A DNA stretch of 64,000 bases from Cryptomeria japonica. Lineage: Eukaryota > Streptophyta > Pinopsida > Cupressales > Cupressaceae. The stretch is taken from NCBI RefSeq assembly GCF_030272615.1, contig NC_081407.1, positions 436,886,230-436,950,229 of the forward strand. Reading direction: 5' to 3'. Below are positions 46,793 through 56,283 of the stretch, piece by piece; position 1 is the first letter of the stretch, and each line of letters starts with the position of its first letter. Both the position numbers and the translations under genes were made by a program. Below the pieces are notes generated by a model. The model had not been told where the DNA came from and did not search any database. It saw only the letters and a list, made by a program, of their open reading frames with translations.

Positions 46793-47947
46793 CCCCGGCT
46801 CTTCATTTGTAAAGGCTAATATATATAGAAAATAGAAGATAGATAGAGTAGTTAGAAGGTGAATAGTCAATTGATAGAATAGCAATTAGAGTAGAATAGG
46901 AGGACAAGGCAAGAAATTGTTGCCATTGATTGTAAACAAACTCCATTTTCATTGAAGTAATGGTGAAGTGTGTCGTTTCTTGCAATATGCATGGTTTCTT
47001 GTTGAATCTTCAATTCTAGATGGTAGATGATTAGATTGAATGAAGGAAATTGTTGAATGCACCTGTGTGGAATCTGTCTAATCCAAACCACTAGCCTCTT
47101 GCTGATAGTAAGTCCGCCTTGCGTGGTCAATTGGAATAAATGAGCTTAATCATAAGTCGTTACACATCTATTGTTTCATGCATTATCTTGAATGGTGATC
47201 AATGTCTGATGGTGTACGATTTGAACATATTGGAAGCACACCTTAGAAGATCGCATTGAGTTGGTGTTGAATTGTTCAGCCTGATGGTGAGACCCAGCCC
47301 AATAGGAATCCACCTAGTCATTCATCCATCTTCTCGCATTCTAGGTAGTAGAGTAGACTTCCTGAACCTTGCATCTTTTGTCATTTGTTTGTCTTCTAGT
47401 TAGTTAGTAGGACTTGTGATTCCAGCAAATCAGACGTTCAGTCATTGAGTGTAAGTCCCCTTGTGATTCCAGCAAAATCACATCATACCACAAAGAGCTT
47501 ATCCACACGTAGAGATCCTACAGCAAAGAACCTTGAAGTCATCCCGATTGATCCTTTTCGCGACATCTTCAGCATTCAGAGGCTTTATTCAAGAGAGGAT
47601 AAGGTACCATTTGGGTATTTTATTCTGTGTTTGGCTATGTACAAAATACACATCAACAGGAACCCACAGTCATTCACTATGACAATCAGAGTTGTATTAA
47701 GATGTTTATTAATCCTGTGTTTCATGATAGGTCAAAACATGTGAAAACTCATTATCACTATGTTCGTGATATGGTACAGAGAGGTGCCATTCAGCTGAAA
47801 TATGTCAGCACGGATGAGCAGATTGCAAATGTTCTCACCAAGCCTCTTGCTCGAGTGAAGTTTGAGTACTTCAAAGAGAGACTTGGAGTTGTTGAGAACA
47901 CAGCTTTGGCTAAGAGGGAGTCTCAGTCCCAGTGATGCACTAAGTTG

Positions 47948-48115
47948 CATCTTCCACCCTCTGCGGGCAATGCAAGGTGGAGTCACCCTTTGCGAGCAAT
48001 GCAAGGTGACATTGGATGCTTCTGAGGGAGAAGGTTGAGGTGAAAGACCTCCTCCACCCTCTGCAAGCAATGCAAGGTGGATCCATCCTTTGCGAGCAAT
48101 GCAAGATGGATACAA
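47948..48115 (+). repeat. Four short hairpin repeats before the polypurine tract
   Basis: Four units, e.g. TCACCCTTTGCGAGCAATGC then AAGGTGA, with complementary ends. They lie between the RNase H stop and the 3' LTR, the same position and motif as 32731-32914 in the gag-only element. Confidence 0.85.
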
Positions 48116-48186
48116 TGAAAAAAGATCCATGATGTGTTATTACAATATAATGTGTTTTGCTATAATCCTCCCTAGCTAAGAGGGAG

Positions 48187-49062
48187 TGTTGAAATTTGAT
48201 AGCTAGAATCGGATTATGTGGATTAAATTTTTAATGTTGCCTAAGTGGCAATTAAAAATTTAAATATATATTGTAATAATCATAATATTATCATGAGCAA
48301 ATTACTTGTAAAGTATTGGGCTGGGCCCAATTGGAAAACAATGTAACTTGTAATCAAATGATTATCCCAAGTTTGGGCACCAATATAGAAAAAAGAAATA
48401 TGAATTTGAGTCGGCCAATTAGGCCAACCGACTTGAGCAAAGGATTGATTGAGTCTTGTATATAACAGGACTCAATCTTGTCAACCAAATACAAATCATC
48501 ATCAGCGAATATTTGCCCTACTATCTATGGTCTTCTACTAGCGAATTTGTCATCCTAATTAATGCGAATTTGTTCTTGTGGCTGGGCAAATTAGTGTGGA
48601 ATCTAAGCTGTGAATCTACCTTATATCTGAGCAAACTATTGATCATTCTGAGCTCCATTCCAGACCCGAATCTGATCACCATTGTGGAGCATACTTGTGC
48701 AAATTATGGGCGGCTATGTTGGGCGATATTGAGTTGTCTAACTCACTAATTTAGAGCAGCGATCATCCTCTTCTGTGGTGCCGAAACTCTACTTGTGGGA
48801 TCAGCGAATTAGGGCCTGCACATTACTGATTTAGATTGGGCAAAGCTCTGCCCTAGATTGGTGACTTAATCAGATAAGTGATCTAATCTTCATTGTACTT
48901 GTAATTTGCTCATGATTAAAGGATTTTGATCTGGATCTTTGATGTTGGGTTTTTCCTCCAAGAGGGGGGGTTTCCCAGGGTATTTTGGTGTTTTGTGTCT
49001 CTTGTGTGTTTACATTTGAGTTAAATTCTGAGTTTAAATAATTCTGATCACTAAAATTAACA
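48187..49062 (+). mobile_element. 3' LTR of the Copia element
   Basis: 876 bp, preceded by AGCTAAGAGGGAG (polypurine tract, 48174-48186). Confidence 0.95.
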
Positions 49063-49394
49063 ATATGCACAATCAAAAAACCATTACACAGTTAAATCTA
49101 GACATATGATATTATGTTTACCTACAAAAACCTAAGATATTTAGCATATGATCTAATACAAAAGTCCATTTGACAATCACATCATTTCCTCCTTGCTTAG
49201 AGGAAATTGTCCTCAACTACTGTTGTCAATGCGGGAAGTGTCACGCAAATGCTGACTGGAATATCTGATTAGGTTGTGGTGGCAATGAGCATTTGCAAAC
49301 ATTTTAGTAGTGGAAATGTGCTTAATAATGCAAGTGTCAACATCAAGAAGAGTATCTTCAAACAAGCGAGGCTAAATATTTTCAAGGATGTTCT
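49063..49394. other. Short spacer between two Copia elements
   Basis: After the ATATG target copy there are about 330 bp with no supported gene. TTCCTCCTTGCTTAGAGGAA near 49187 is an imperfect palindrome and may be an old retroelement remnant. Confidence 0.35.
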
Positions 49395-50392
49395 TGTTGC
49401 AATTTTTGTCATTCATGTCAAAGGATGTTTGTCTAAGTTCTGAAAAGAGAAATGGAATGAAAGACATTTTAAGCTACTGATTATTTATCAGTCTTTTGTC
49501 AGCTACTTAGTCATGTGCTCCAGCTACTTGCTTGCTTGGTTGAGCTACTTGCCTGCTTGGCTGAGCTACTTGCCTACCTAGTTGAGTTGCCTGGTTGTTT
49601 GCTTGAGCTGGTTGACTGCTTGCTTAAGTTGTCTAGTTGTCTACATCACCTGCTGACATGTGCCAAGTGAGACTAATTGACATGTCATCATGTGTTTTTA
49701 TTAAAAGTCAACTTCTTTGATTTTAAATATGGTGGCGAAGTTAAATATGAATCGCGTATATTAATGATTGTTTCTAACAAAGTCTTTTTATGCGATGGAT
49801 TCCTTTGTAATGTATGAGTTGGGGCAGCTCATTAACGGTTTTAGACTCTTGTGTCATCAGCTATATTCTGGGCAGAACTTTTAGAAACTTGTCGGTGCAT
49901 TGAAGTGTGACGGCTTCAGCGATTATTTTGTGTGTGTATGGGTAGCTTTTAGCCCCTTTTTTTTAGGATGGTTTCGAATATTTGTAACGTGTTCGCATTT
50001 AAGCCTTGGACAAATTTATTCGTGAAAAAGGTTTTTGACCTGCAAAATAAGATATTTTTGGACTTGTTTTTTATGGAGTGGAGATCGTGGATTGTCAAAA
50101 AAACGTATATACCACTCTAAGTCAACGCAAGTTTTTTTAGGGACGTGAGACTACTATAACCTACCATGGAGCCTTATTCTACATTGATGGACTTTTATTA
50201 TTGATGTAACTTTACTTTTTGCTGTTGATGCGAAGCGTTCGGAATTTGTGTAAGTTGTTTTTATATAGTTGGTTGCTGCATTGATTAAGGAGTTCATCCA
50301 GTGTTGAAAGCTTCATCAATCTGGTGATAATGCATGTGTTTTGTGGAAGACATCTGAGCTTGTGAAGTGGTGAAAATAAGGAGGGTGTGAAG
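49395..50392 (+). mobile_element. 5' LTR of the third Copia element (interrupted)
   Basis: It starts TGTTGCAATTTTTGTCATTC and matches 59593-60341 (TGTTGCAGTTTTTGTCATTG), except for about 240 bp absent from the 3' copy. It is rich in GAGCTACTTGCYTGCTTGG repeats. It breaks off at 50392, where a giant-LTR element begins. The rest of this LTR, the primer binding site and the gag N-terminus are missing. Confidence 0.85.
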
Positions 50393-51194
50393 TGTTGTGA
50401 CCTAATCACACATCACCCCATTCCAAATGGGGACCCCCTACTTTTTAGGTCCTCTTGGTCTTTTGGTTTTGGTTCTTTGGGTCTTTTCACAGCAATCCCT
50501 TCAATCTCCCCAAGATGCTAGTGTTTAGGTGACATTTGATCAAGTTTGCAAGTCGTTTGAACGAATTTGGCTAAGTCTAGAACCAATTTTGCCTATTTTA
50601 GGGTTTTGCACTTTGGACTTAGGTTTGAGGTCTTTTCCTTAGGTTTTTGGAAAAATTGAACATTGCAATGAAATCAAAGCCCTTCAAGGAAGCCACCAGT
50701 GAAATTTGAGTGAATTTTGAGCACTTACTATTTTTTGCAGTTTCCATTTTTAGCAGTTTCTATTTTTAGTAAGTTTCACTGCGTCCTGAATTGGCCTAAT
50801 TTTGCCAAAAATCAAACTTACTATTTTTAGCAATTTCTATTTTTAGTAAGTGTCACCTTGTCCCAATTTGCCCAAATATGATGTTTTGAAGTACTTGCTA
50901 TTTTTAGTAAGTCTATTTTTGGCAGGTACACCTCAGGCAGTGGTCACAACATTGAAGGCAAAGCATTCCTGAAAATCTGTCTAAATCTAGAAAGTTGAAA
51001 AAGCGGGTAGTTGGTCAGAAAAACGGCTAAGTGTGGGACTCCTTCTTGAAGTGGAAAAGCATATGAAAAATCTCCTTAAGGCACAAAAATCCACTTCATC
51101 TTGAAATGGCATTCAAATTTGGAAAAAGAACAAAAATGGCTGAGTTAGGGAAGAAAATCAAGAAAAATCCTTTACCTTGGCTTCCAAAAGAGGA

Positions 51195-51880
51195 CATAGC
51201 GCCAGATGGGGGGTGTGTGAGGAAAATTTCCTTGAGGCTAAAATTCCTACACACCATGGTTTCAGCGCCCAAGGAAGGAGACGTAGCGTCAAAATGGCCT
51301 CAGGGAGGAAAACTTCTTCAATGCACAAATTTCTTCACATGATGCAATTTGCGCCCAAGTCAGTGTGCAAAGCACTAAATAGAGGTTGTGGAGGAATTCC
51401 ATCCTCCAAGCCATTTTCCTACACCATAGTGAAATTTCACCCAAGTCCTAGTATAGAGCGCTAAATGGGGGTGTTGAGGAATTCCATCCTCCAAGCTATT
51501 TTCCTAGAGCATATGTTTCTAGCACCCAATCTTGAGGATGAGTGCCAAAAGGGGTTACAAGAGGAATTTTTTCTTAAGGCAAGAAATCCTCCATCAAGTG
51601 CAAATAGCACCCACGCGAAGGTGAAGGGCGCCAAACAAGAGGTGTGGAGGGATTTTCCTCCAAGACATGTATTCCTCCACCTAGAGAAAATGCGCCCAAT
51701 CAGAGGTAAGGAGCGCTAAATAAAGGTCAAGGAGGAATTCCTTGATGCACTAAACAATCCTCCATCACATGAAATTTCTGCCCAAGTTAGTGGTCAGGGC
51801 GCCAAAACAGGGGAGGAAGGAATTTCCTTCCAAGTGATGAATTCCTACAAAGCATGAAATTGGCACCCAAGGATTAAACT
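51195..51880 (+). repeat. Repeat array of GCGCCCAA..GGGCGCCAAA units
   Basis: Eight or nine degenerate units of about 28 bases occur every 50-110 bp (e.g. near 51264, 51350, 51428, 51520, 51608, 51691 and 51780). Each starts near GCGCCCAA and ends near GGCGCTAAA or GGCGCCAAA, with self-complementary ends. It occupies the position held by a different hairpin repeat in the other giant LTRs. Confidence 0.65.
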
Positions 51881-52687
51881 AGGAATGGGAATTCATGGCT
51901 AAGGAAGAAACCTCAAGATTTTAAAATTCCTTCCTCCACAAAGAGAAAGATCACGCCCAAGATGAAGAAATTTCAAGACGGCAAGAAAAATTGACCAAGA
52001 GAGAATTTTCTCTCTCTTGAATTCCGGAGCTCAAAATGAAAAAATTCCTAAAAAATAGGAAAAGCGATTGATTGATCAGAAATCTCCCTCTGAACAAGAT
52101 GAACTCAAAAACACGAAAAAAATCTTCCCAGATGAAAAATTCTCTCGCCAAAAATCCAGATGGACAGGATTTCTTTCCAAGTGGAAAAATCGACAAAATT
52201 CTTTTAAGGAAAATCTTTCAAAATATCCTTTTGAATCCAAAATAGAAAAATTTTCACAATCAGTGAGTTGGCGAAATGTGAAGGGAATATTCCACATTTA
52301 TGACACAACAAATTATGGAAGTTTCCATTTTCGAACTCAACTTTGATTGCGGGACCCGCTTGCATGGTGAGTTGTCAAGGGAAACATGATGCATTTTAAA
52401 TGCAGCTGCCAATTTTAACCTTTCACCAACTTAGCAGTTTGGTCAGGAAATTCTATTTAAACTAAGGATTGGAATTCATTTCTCACGTGGGTTTTTGGAG
52501 AAATTTGAAGTGAGAGAGAGGTGGAGAAAACTCAGAGGCAAAGAATTTATTATTTTTTCAAAAGTTCTTGTTTGCGGAGGTTCTATTTTATTCCAAATTT
52601 GGAATTTACATGTTGGAAATTCCTTCTTCATCGTTTTATTAAATTCCTTTGATGATTTTAATGTTAATTTATTTTTGTTTTGTAGGA

Positions 52688-53388
52688 ATGGCAAAATGCA
52701 ACAAGGTTGCGGCTACTTCTTGGCAGACAAAAATTAAGAATGAGATGAAAGGATTCCTTCTAGAGTCTAAGATTATTTCAAAGTGGAAGGAAATTAGAGA
52801 CACCAACCTGGGAACTTTACAACTAGGAGCTTTTCGGAACATGATTTTTGGAACAACTAGACGTGCTCCATCTGCCACTGTTGTCAAATTTGTTAAAAGT
52901 AGAATTGTCTCAATAGCCTGTTTCCCTCCATCCATCCAATGCCCAGAACTGATTTTAGAGTGCGCAAAGCATTATAATCCTTAAAGAAGAGCAATTCTGA
53001 CATCGGATGGCAAGCTTCTGGCTAACCTAACCAATGAAGCTATTGGGGAGACATTCGGGATACCAGCATTCCACTCTATGACTTACAGAACCAAGGATAG
53101 AGCAGCCATGATATATGATGCTGGCATGGAAAGATGCACTGAGATAATCAACAAAGTCTGGATGCAGAAGTCAAGACCGCATATTTCCAAGATGCCCAAA
53201 CAGATCACCAGTTTTGACTTAAAGCAAGAGTATGCAGACCTCATGATGATGTTGAGCAAGATTGTGGGATGTCCACATGCCTTCATGTTTGAAACATAGA
53301 TGTTTTTCTTCATCAAGGAAGTAATGGAAGGACATGGGTAGTGGATTGGGCAAGGTTGATCAGCCATTACTTGCATGAGCAACTCAAG
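52688..53388 (+). pseudogene. LTR-encoded protein of unknown function, N-terminal about 230 residues
   Basis: ATG 52688 lies just after an acceptor-like TTTTGTAG. The frame reads AKCNKVAATSWQTKIKNEMK, later KFVKSRIVSIACFPPSIQCP, IPAFHSMTYRTKDRAAMIYD and ADLMMMLSKIVGCPHAFMFE. It contains TAA at 52982-52984 and TAG at 53297-53299, each one transition from Gln or Trp, and one frameshift near 53330. It then continues WVVDWARLISHYLHEQLKNL to the junction. I recall similar hypothetical proteins from yew, which is unverified. No named domain is recognised. It is not a normal gag, because Copia gag follows separately in another frame. Confidence 0.6.
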
Positions 53389-54886
53389 AATTTGAAGTTG
53401 TAAACTCTCTTAAGGGCCTAGGTGAAAAGGTTGGAGATAATGTTGTAGTTTAGAAAATCTTAAGGTCTTTACCTTTGAGATTTGATGCAAAAGTTTCAGC
53501 AATTGAAGAGATAATTGTTGACAAGCTTCATGGCATTTTAACAACCTATGAGATGAGGACAAATTCTAATTCTTCATCTAAAAGGTAGACAACCTTTAAA
53601 GCCTCGAAGAAAAGTAAAGATAAGGAACGTGTGTCAAGTGATAGTTCTGATGGAGAATCTGATTTTGAAGAGGCACACTTTATAAGAAAGTTAAAAAAGG
53701 GTTTTGGTAAATATAAAGGCAAGTTGTCTTTCAAGTGTTTCAACTGTGGCAAGGTAGGACATTTTGCAGCTAAATGTCCATATGAGAAAAGTGAGGACAG
53801 CAGCTATGAAAAGAAGTCTAAGATCAACAAAAAGAAATACAAGGGAAAGCAAAAGAAGACTCAAAATTTCTAAAGGAGTCTCTATTCAAAGGAGGAGAGT
53901 TGTCCATCACATGTTAGTGATGAGGAGTCCTTAAGTGATGAAATTTTGTTCATGGCCCTAGAAGAAGCTCACACTGAAAATCATGAAGATGAAGATTATT
54001 TTGATTAAGGAGAAGGAGAAGTTGATCTTGAACAAGAGCTAGTAAGCGCTCTAGGTGAAATAAAGAGGCTTAAAAAGAAAAATCAGAACTTGAAGTTGCT
54101 GCTACAAGAAGGGAATGAAGAAAAGAACAAGAAATCTCAAGCCTTTAGAGGATGCAAAGAAATTGATAATTAATTTGAAGATTCATATTGAAGAAAAAAA
54201 GAAAATTAAAGAAGAAATTAGAAGTCAGCTCAAGCTTAAAGAAGAAAATTGTGAGAGACTTGAAGCTAAAGTTGTTTCTCTTAGGAAATAGGACAAATCT
54301 TTGACACAGCTGAATCATGAGAAAATAGATCAGAAAAGCTTCATGTCCTTGGACAAGATTATAGACTCCCAAAAACATTCTACTGATAAAAGTGGAGTTG
54401 GCCTTGAAGGTGGTCAAAGTTCTAAGTCTACAAAAGAAGAACAGCAAAAGAACAATGATCGCATTACAAAGAATTCATCTTCAAAAGTCAAAAATAATGT
54501 TTAAAAGAGGCCTCCTATCTCAAGACAAGCACTCATGACCAAGTTTAACACTTCTTTCTTTTATGTTTATTGCTTATCTTGCAATTACTTTGGACACAAA
54601 GCAATCAACTGTAGAATGTTTGGAAGAAATGATTTCAGGTTTATGAATAGGAATTCTTTTGCCCCTCCAAAGAATTACAATACTATATGTTATAAGTGTA
54701 ATAACCTTGGTCATACTGCTAAAGCTTGCAAAAGTGGCACGGCAGGTTTCTCTAAGAAGGTTGATACAGAGGACAAAGAAAAGGGGGATACCAAAGTTTG
54801 GAGAAAGAAGGAGAAACAAGTCCTAGTAGAATCCTTAATTGTGCAAACAGCCTTTTTTGCACAAAATGAAAAGGACATATGGTATG

Positions 54887-56283
54887 TGTCGACTAGGAAA
54901 TCAGGGATCAACAAAGCATGAAGTTTCTAAGTTAACCATGAAAACTAAAACAGCATGCAAAGCTCCTAATCTAACCAACAAAGCTATCAAAACGAAGCAT
55001 AATCAAAATAGACAATATTAAATTCATAATGAAAACTTATTATACTCCTTTGATGGCGCTTTGTTGCTTCTTCTTTCTTCTCTAATATGGATATGTCGCT
55101 CTCAAGTACAAAGTGCACAAATACGAATGAAAGCAAAGAAAATGATAGCGAGAATACTAAAAATTAATTCAACAGAATAACGATGCTAATATTCGAAAAC
55201 TAGATTCCTTTGAAGGAAGAATGAGGCCTCCTATTATAGAAATTGGGATTTCGATGAACTATCGAGATCATATTGATTTTTTAGAAGCTGAATGGACACG
55301 ATCGAATGCAACACAAAGCTGCCATTTAGAAGATGAGCAATAATGGAAAAACCAAACAGATCAAGTCTATCAAGAAAGAAGATATAATGGAGATTTAATA
55401 AATAACATTTATTAATTATCTCCACATGAGGATAAATAGTGAAATTAATAAATGAATTTATTAATTATCTCTACATGAAAAGCAAATAAACAAGGAAAAT
55501 TAATAAACAAAAATTATTAATTATCTCCATTTAAGAAGAAGATAAATATAATAAATTAATAAATATAAATATAATTTATTCCACATATTTATCAGTTAGA
55601 CAATTAAATAAAAATGAATTTATTTAATCGATGGATAAAGGGATAAATAAAAAGATATTATTTATTTATCTTAGAAGTGTTAGTAAAAATTAATTAATCC
55701 TAAGAGGGAATCAAGTAAAATTGATGTCCAGAGACCAAGATTTGGTCAAATTGAGTCAAATTGAGTTAAATTTGGCAAAATTGGAAAGAATTGGGAAGAA
55801 TTGGGAGGAAATGGGAAGAAAATGGGAAGACATAGAGAAAAGGATAAAATTAGGTCAAAATGGGTAAATCGGTTCAAAATGAGTCAAAGGACATGAAATG
55901 GGGATAAAATGAAGCCATGGGATAGAAAAATGGGTCAAAATGATGTTATGAGATCGAAATTGGGACAAAATGATACCATTATGACAGGTTTTGGGATGCA
56001 AAACCAAAATGGGAACAAATTGATATCACTAGGGCAAGTTTTGAGACAAATTGATGTCATAGGATCGAAATGAGGACAAAATGACATCATCGAGATAGGG
56101 TTTGGGAGAAATGATATCATAGGATCGAAATGGGGGCATAATGATATCATTGGGATAAGAAATGATTAAATTGAAAGAGAGAACAAATGAGATAGGATCG
56201 ACGAATAGTAAAGACTACGCGCACAATGAGAAAACATGTTAAAAATAGAGAACACGGGTGTTGACTATTTTTTTGTGTCTACA
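54887..56283 (+). mobile_element. Solo LTR, 1397 bp, target duplication GTATG
   Basis: It starts TGTCGACTAGG and ends GTGTCTACA, between exact GTATG copies (54882-54886 and 56284-56288). Its removal rejoins the protease codons as ..DIWYVDSG... It contains a degenerate tandem array (about 55730-56170) built on GGGACAAAATGATATCAT. Orientation is uncertain. Confidence 0.92.
55730..56170 (+). repeat. Degenerate tandem repeats within the solo LTR
   Basis: Units of about 25-45 bp such as GATCGAAATGGGGACAAAATG, ATATCATTGGGAT recur around 10 times, following shorter TTGGGAAGAA repeats near 55790. Confidence 0.75.

Larger units (their letters stand above)
44175..47658 (+). mobile_element. Giant solo LTR, 3484 bp, target duplication GGAA(A/C)
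   Basis: It starts TGTTGTGACCATTTCACACA and ends CACATCAACA. The target copies are GGAAA (44170-44174) and GGAAC (47659-47663). The RNase H coding sequence resumes exactly after one copy is removed. It is homologous to 11253-15197 over its whole length. From left to right it has the hairpin array (44679-45395), first TATA box (45721-45729), leader, acceptor (46187), ATG frame (46196), telo-box palindrome (46703-46720), second TATA box (46784-46792) and R-U5. Being inside a young Copia element, this copy inserted relatively recently. Confidence 0.95.
40406..47935 (+). pseudogene. Copia gag-pol polyprotein, single frame, six nonsense codons, split by a solo LTR
   Basis: Frame order: gag with UBN2 domain from ATG 40406 (ASSLRAEDRLEGSANYTSW); zinc knuckle CFRCDKFGHYAKEC (41138-41179); protease WLIESGKSRHITG (near 41299), where the catalytic Asp is Glu; pre-integrase LWHRRLGHL; integrase core with Asp-Asp-Glu (IDDFSR, RSDNGGEY, VAERKNRSIVE); RT with QMDVKTAFLNG and YVDD (43466-43477); RNase H with SDSDWAGSVTDRKSTSG. 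Stops fall at 40718, 41741, 41849, 42974, 43832 and 44120, all in the same phase. Removing the solo LTR plus one 5-bp repeat leaves a frame of 1347 codons including the terminator. After the insertion, HYDNQSCIKMF to NVLTKPLARVKFE closes RNase H. Inactive. Confidence 0.95.
39432..49062 (+). mobile_element. Full-length Copia element, target duplication ATATG, carrying a nested giant solo LTR
   Basis: LTRs 39432-40312 and 48187-49062 start TGTTGAAATTTGATAGC and end TTAACA. Exact ATATG copies flank the element (39427-39431 and 49063-49067). A tRNA-Met primer binding site (TGGTATCAGAGC, 40313-40324) follows the 5' LTR and a purine tract (AAGAGGGAG) precedes the 3' LTR. The two LTRs differ by a few percent, so it is the youngest full-length element here. 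Gag, protease, integrase, RT and RNase H are all recognisable in one frame with nonsense changes only. A giant solo LTR (44175-47658) interrupts RNase H. Confidence 0.96.
50393..53388 (+). mobile_element. 5' portion of a giant-LTR element nested in the third Copia element
   Basis: It begins TGTTGTGACCTAATCACACA, close to the start of the giant LTR at 44175, with TGAAG immediately to its left. It has the same architecture: repeat array (51195-51880), TATA-like box (52453-52460), leader, TTTTGTAG acceptor (52685) and a reading frame (52688-53388). It has no 3' LTR border. The frame runs directly into Copia gag at 53388, implying a deletion that removed the rest of both elements. Confidence 0.7.

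Noticed and set aside
49187-49220. Possible Gypsy pol remnant (GAGGACAATTTCCTC on the minus strand)
   Set aside because: Too short to support; no second motif nearby.
51106-51719. Three plus-strand frames of 78-95 codons
   Set aside because: They coincide with the GCGCCC repeat array in a giant LTR, are in different phases and show repeated peptides from the array.
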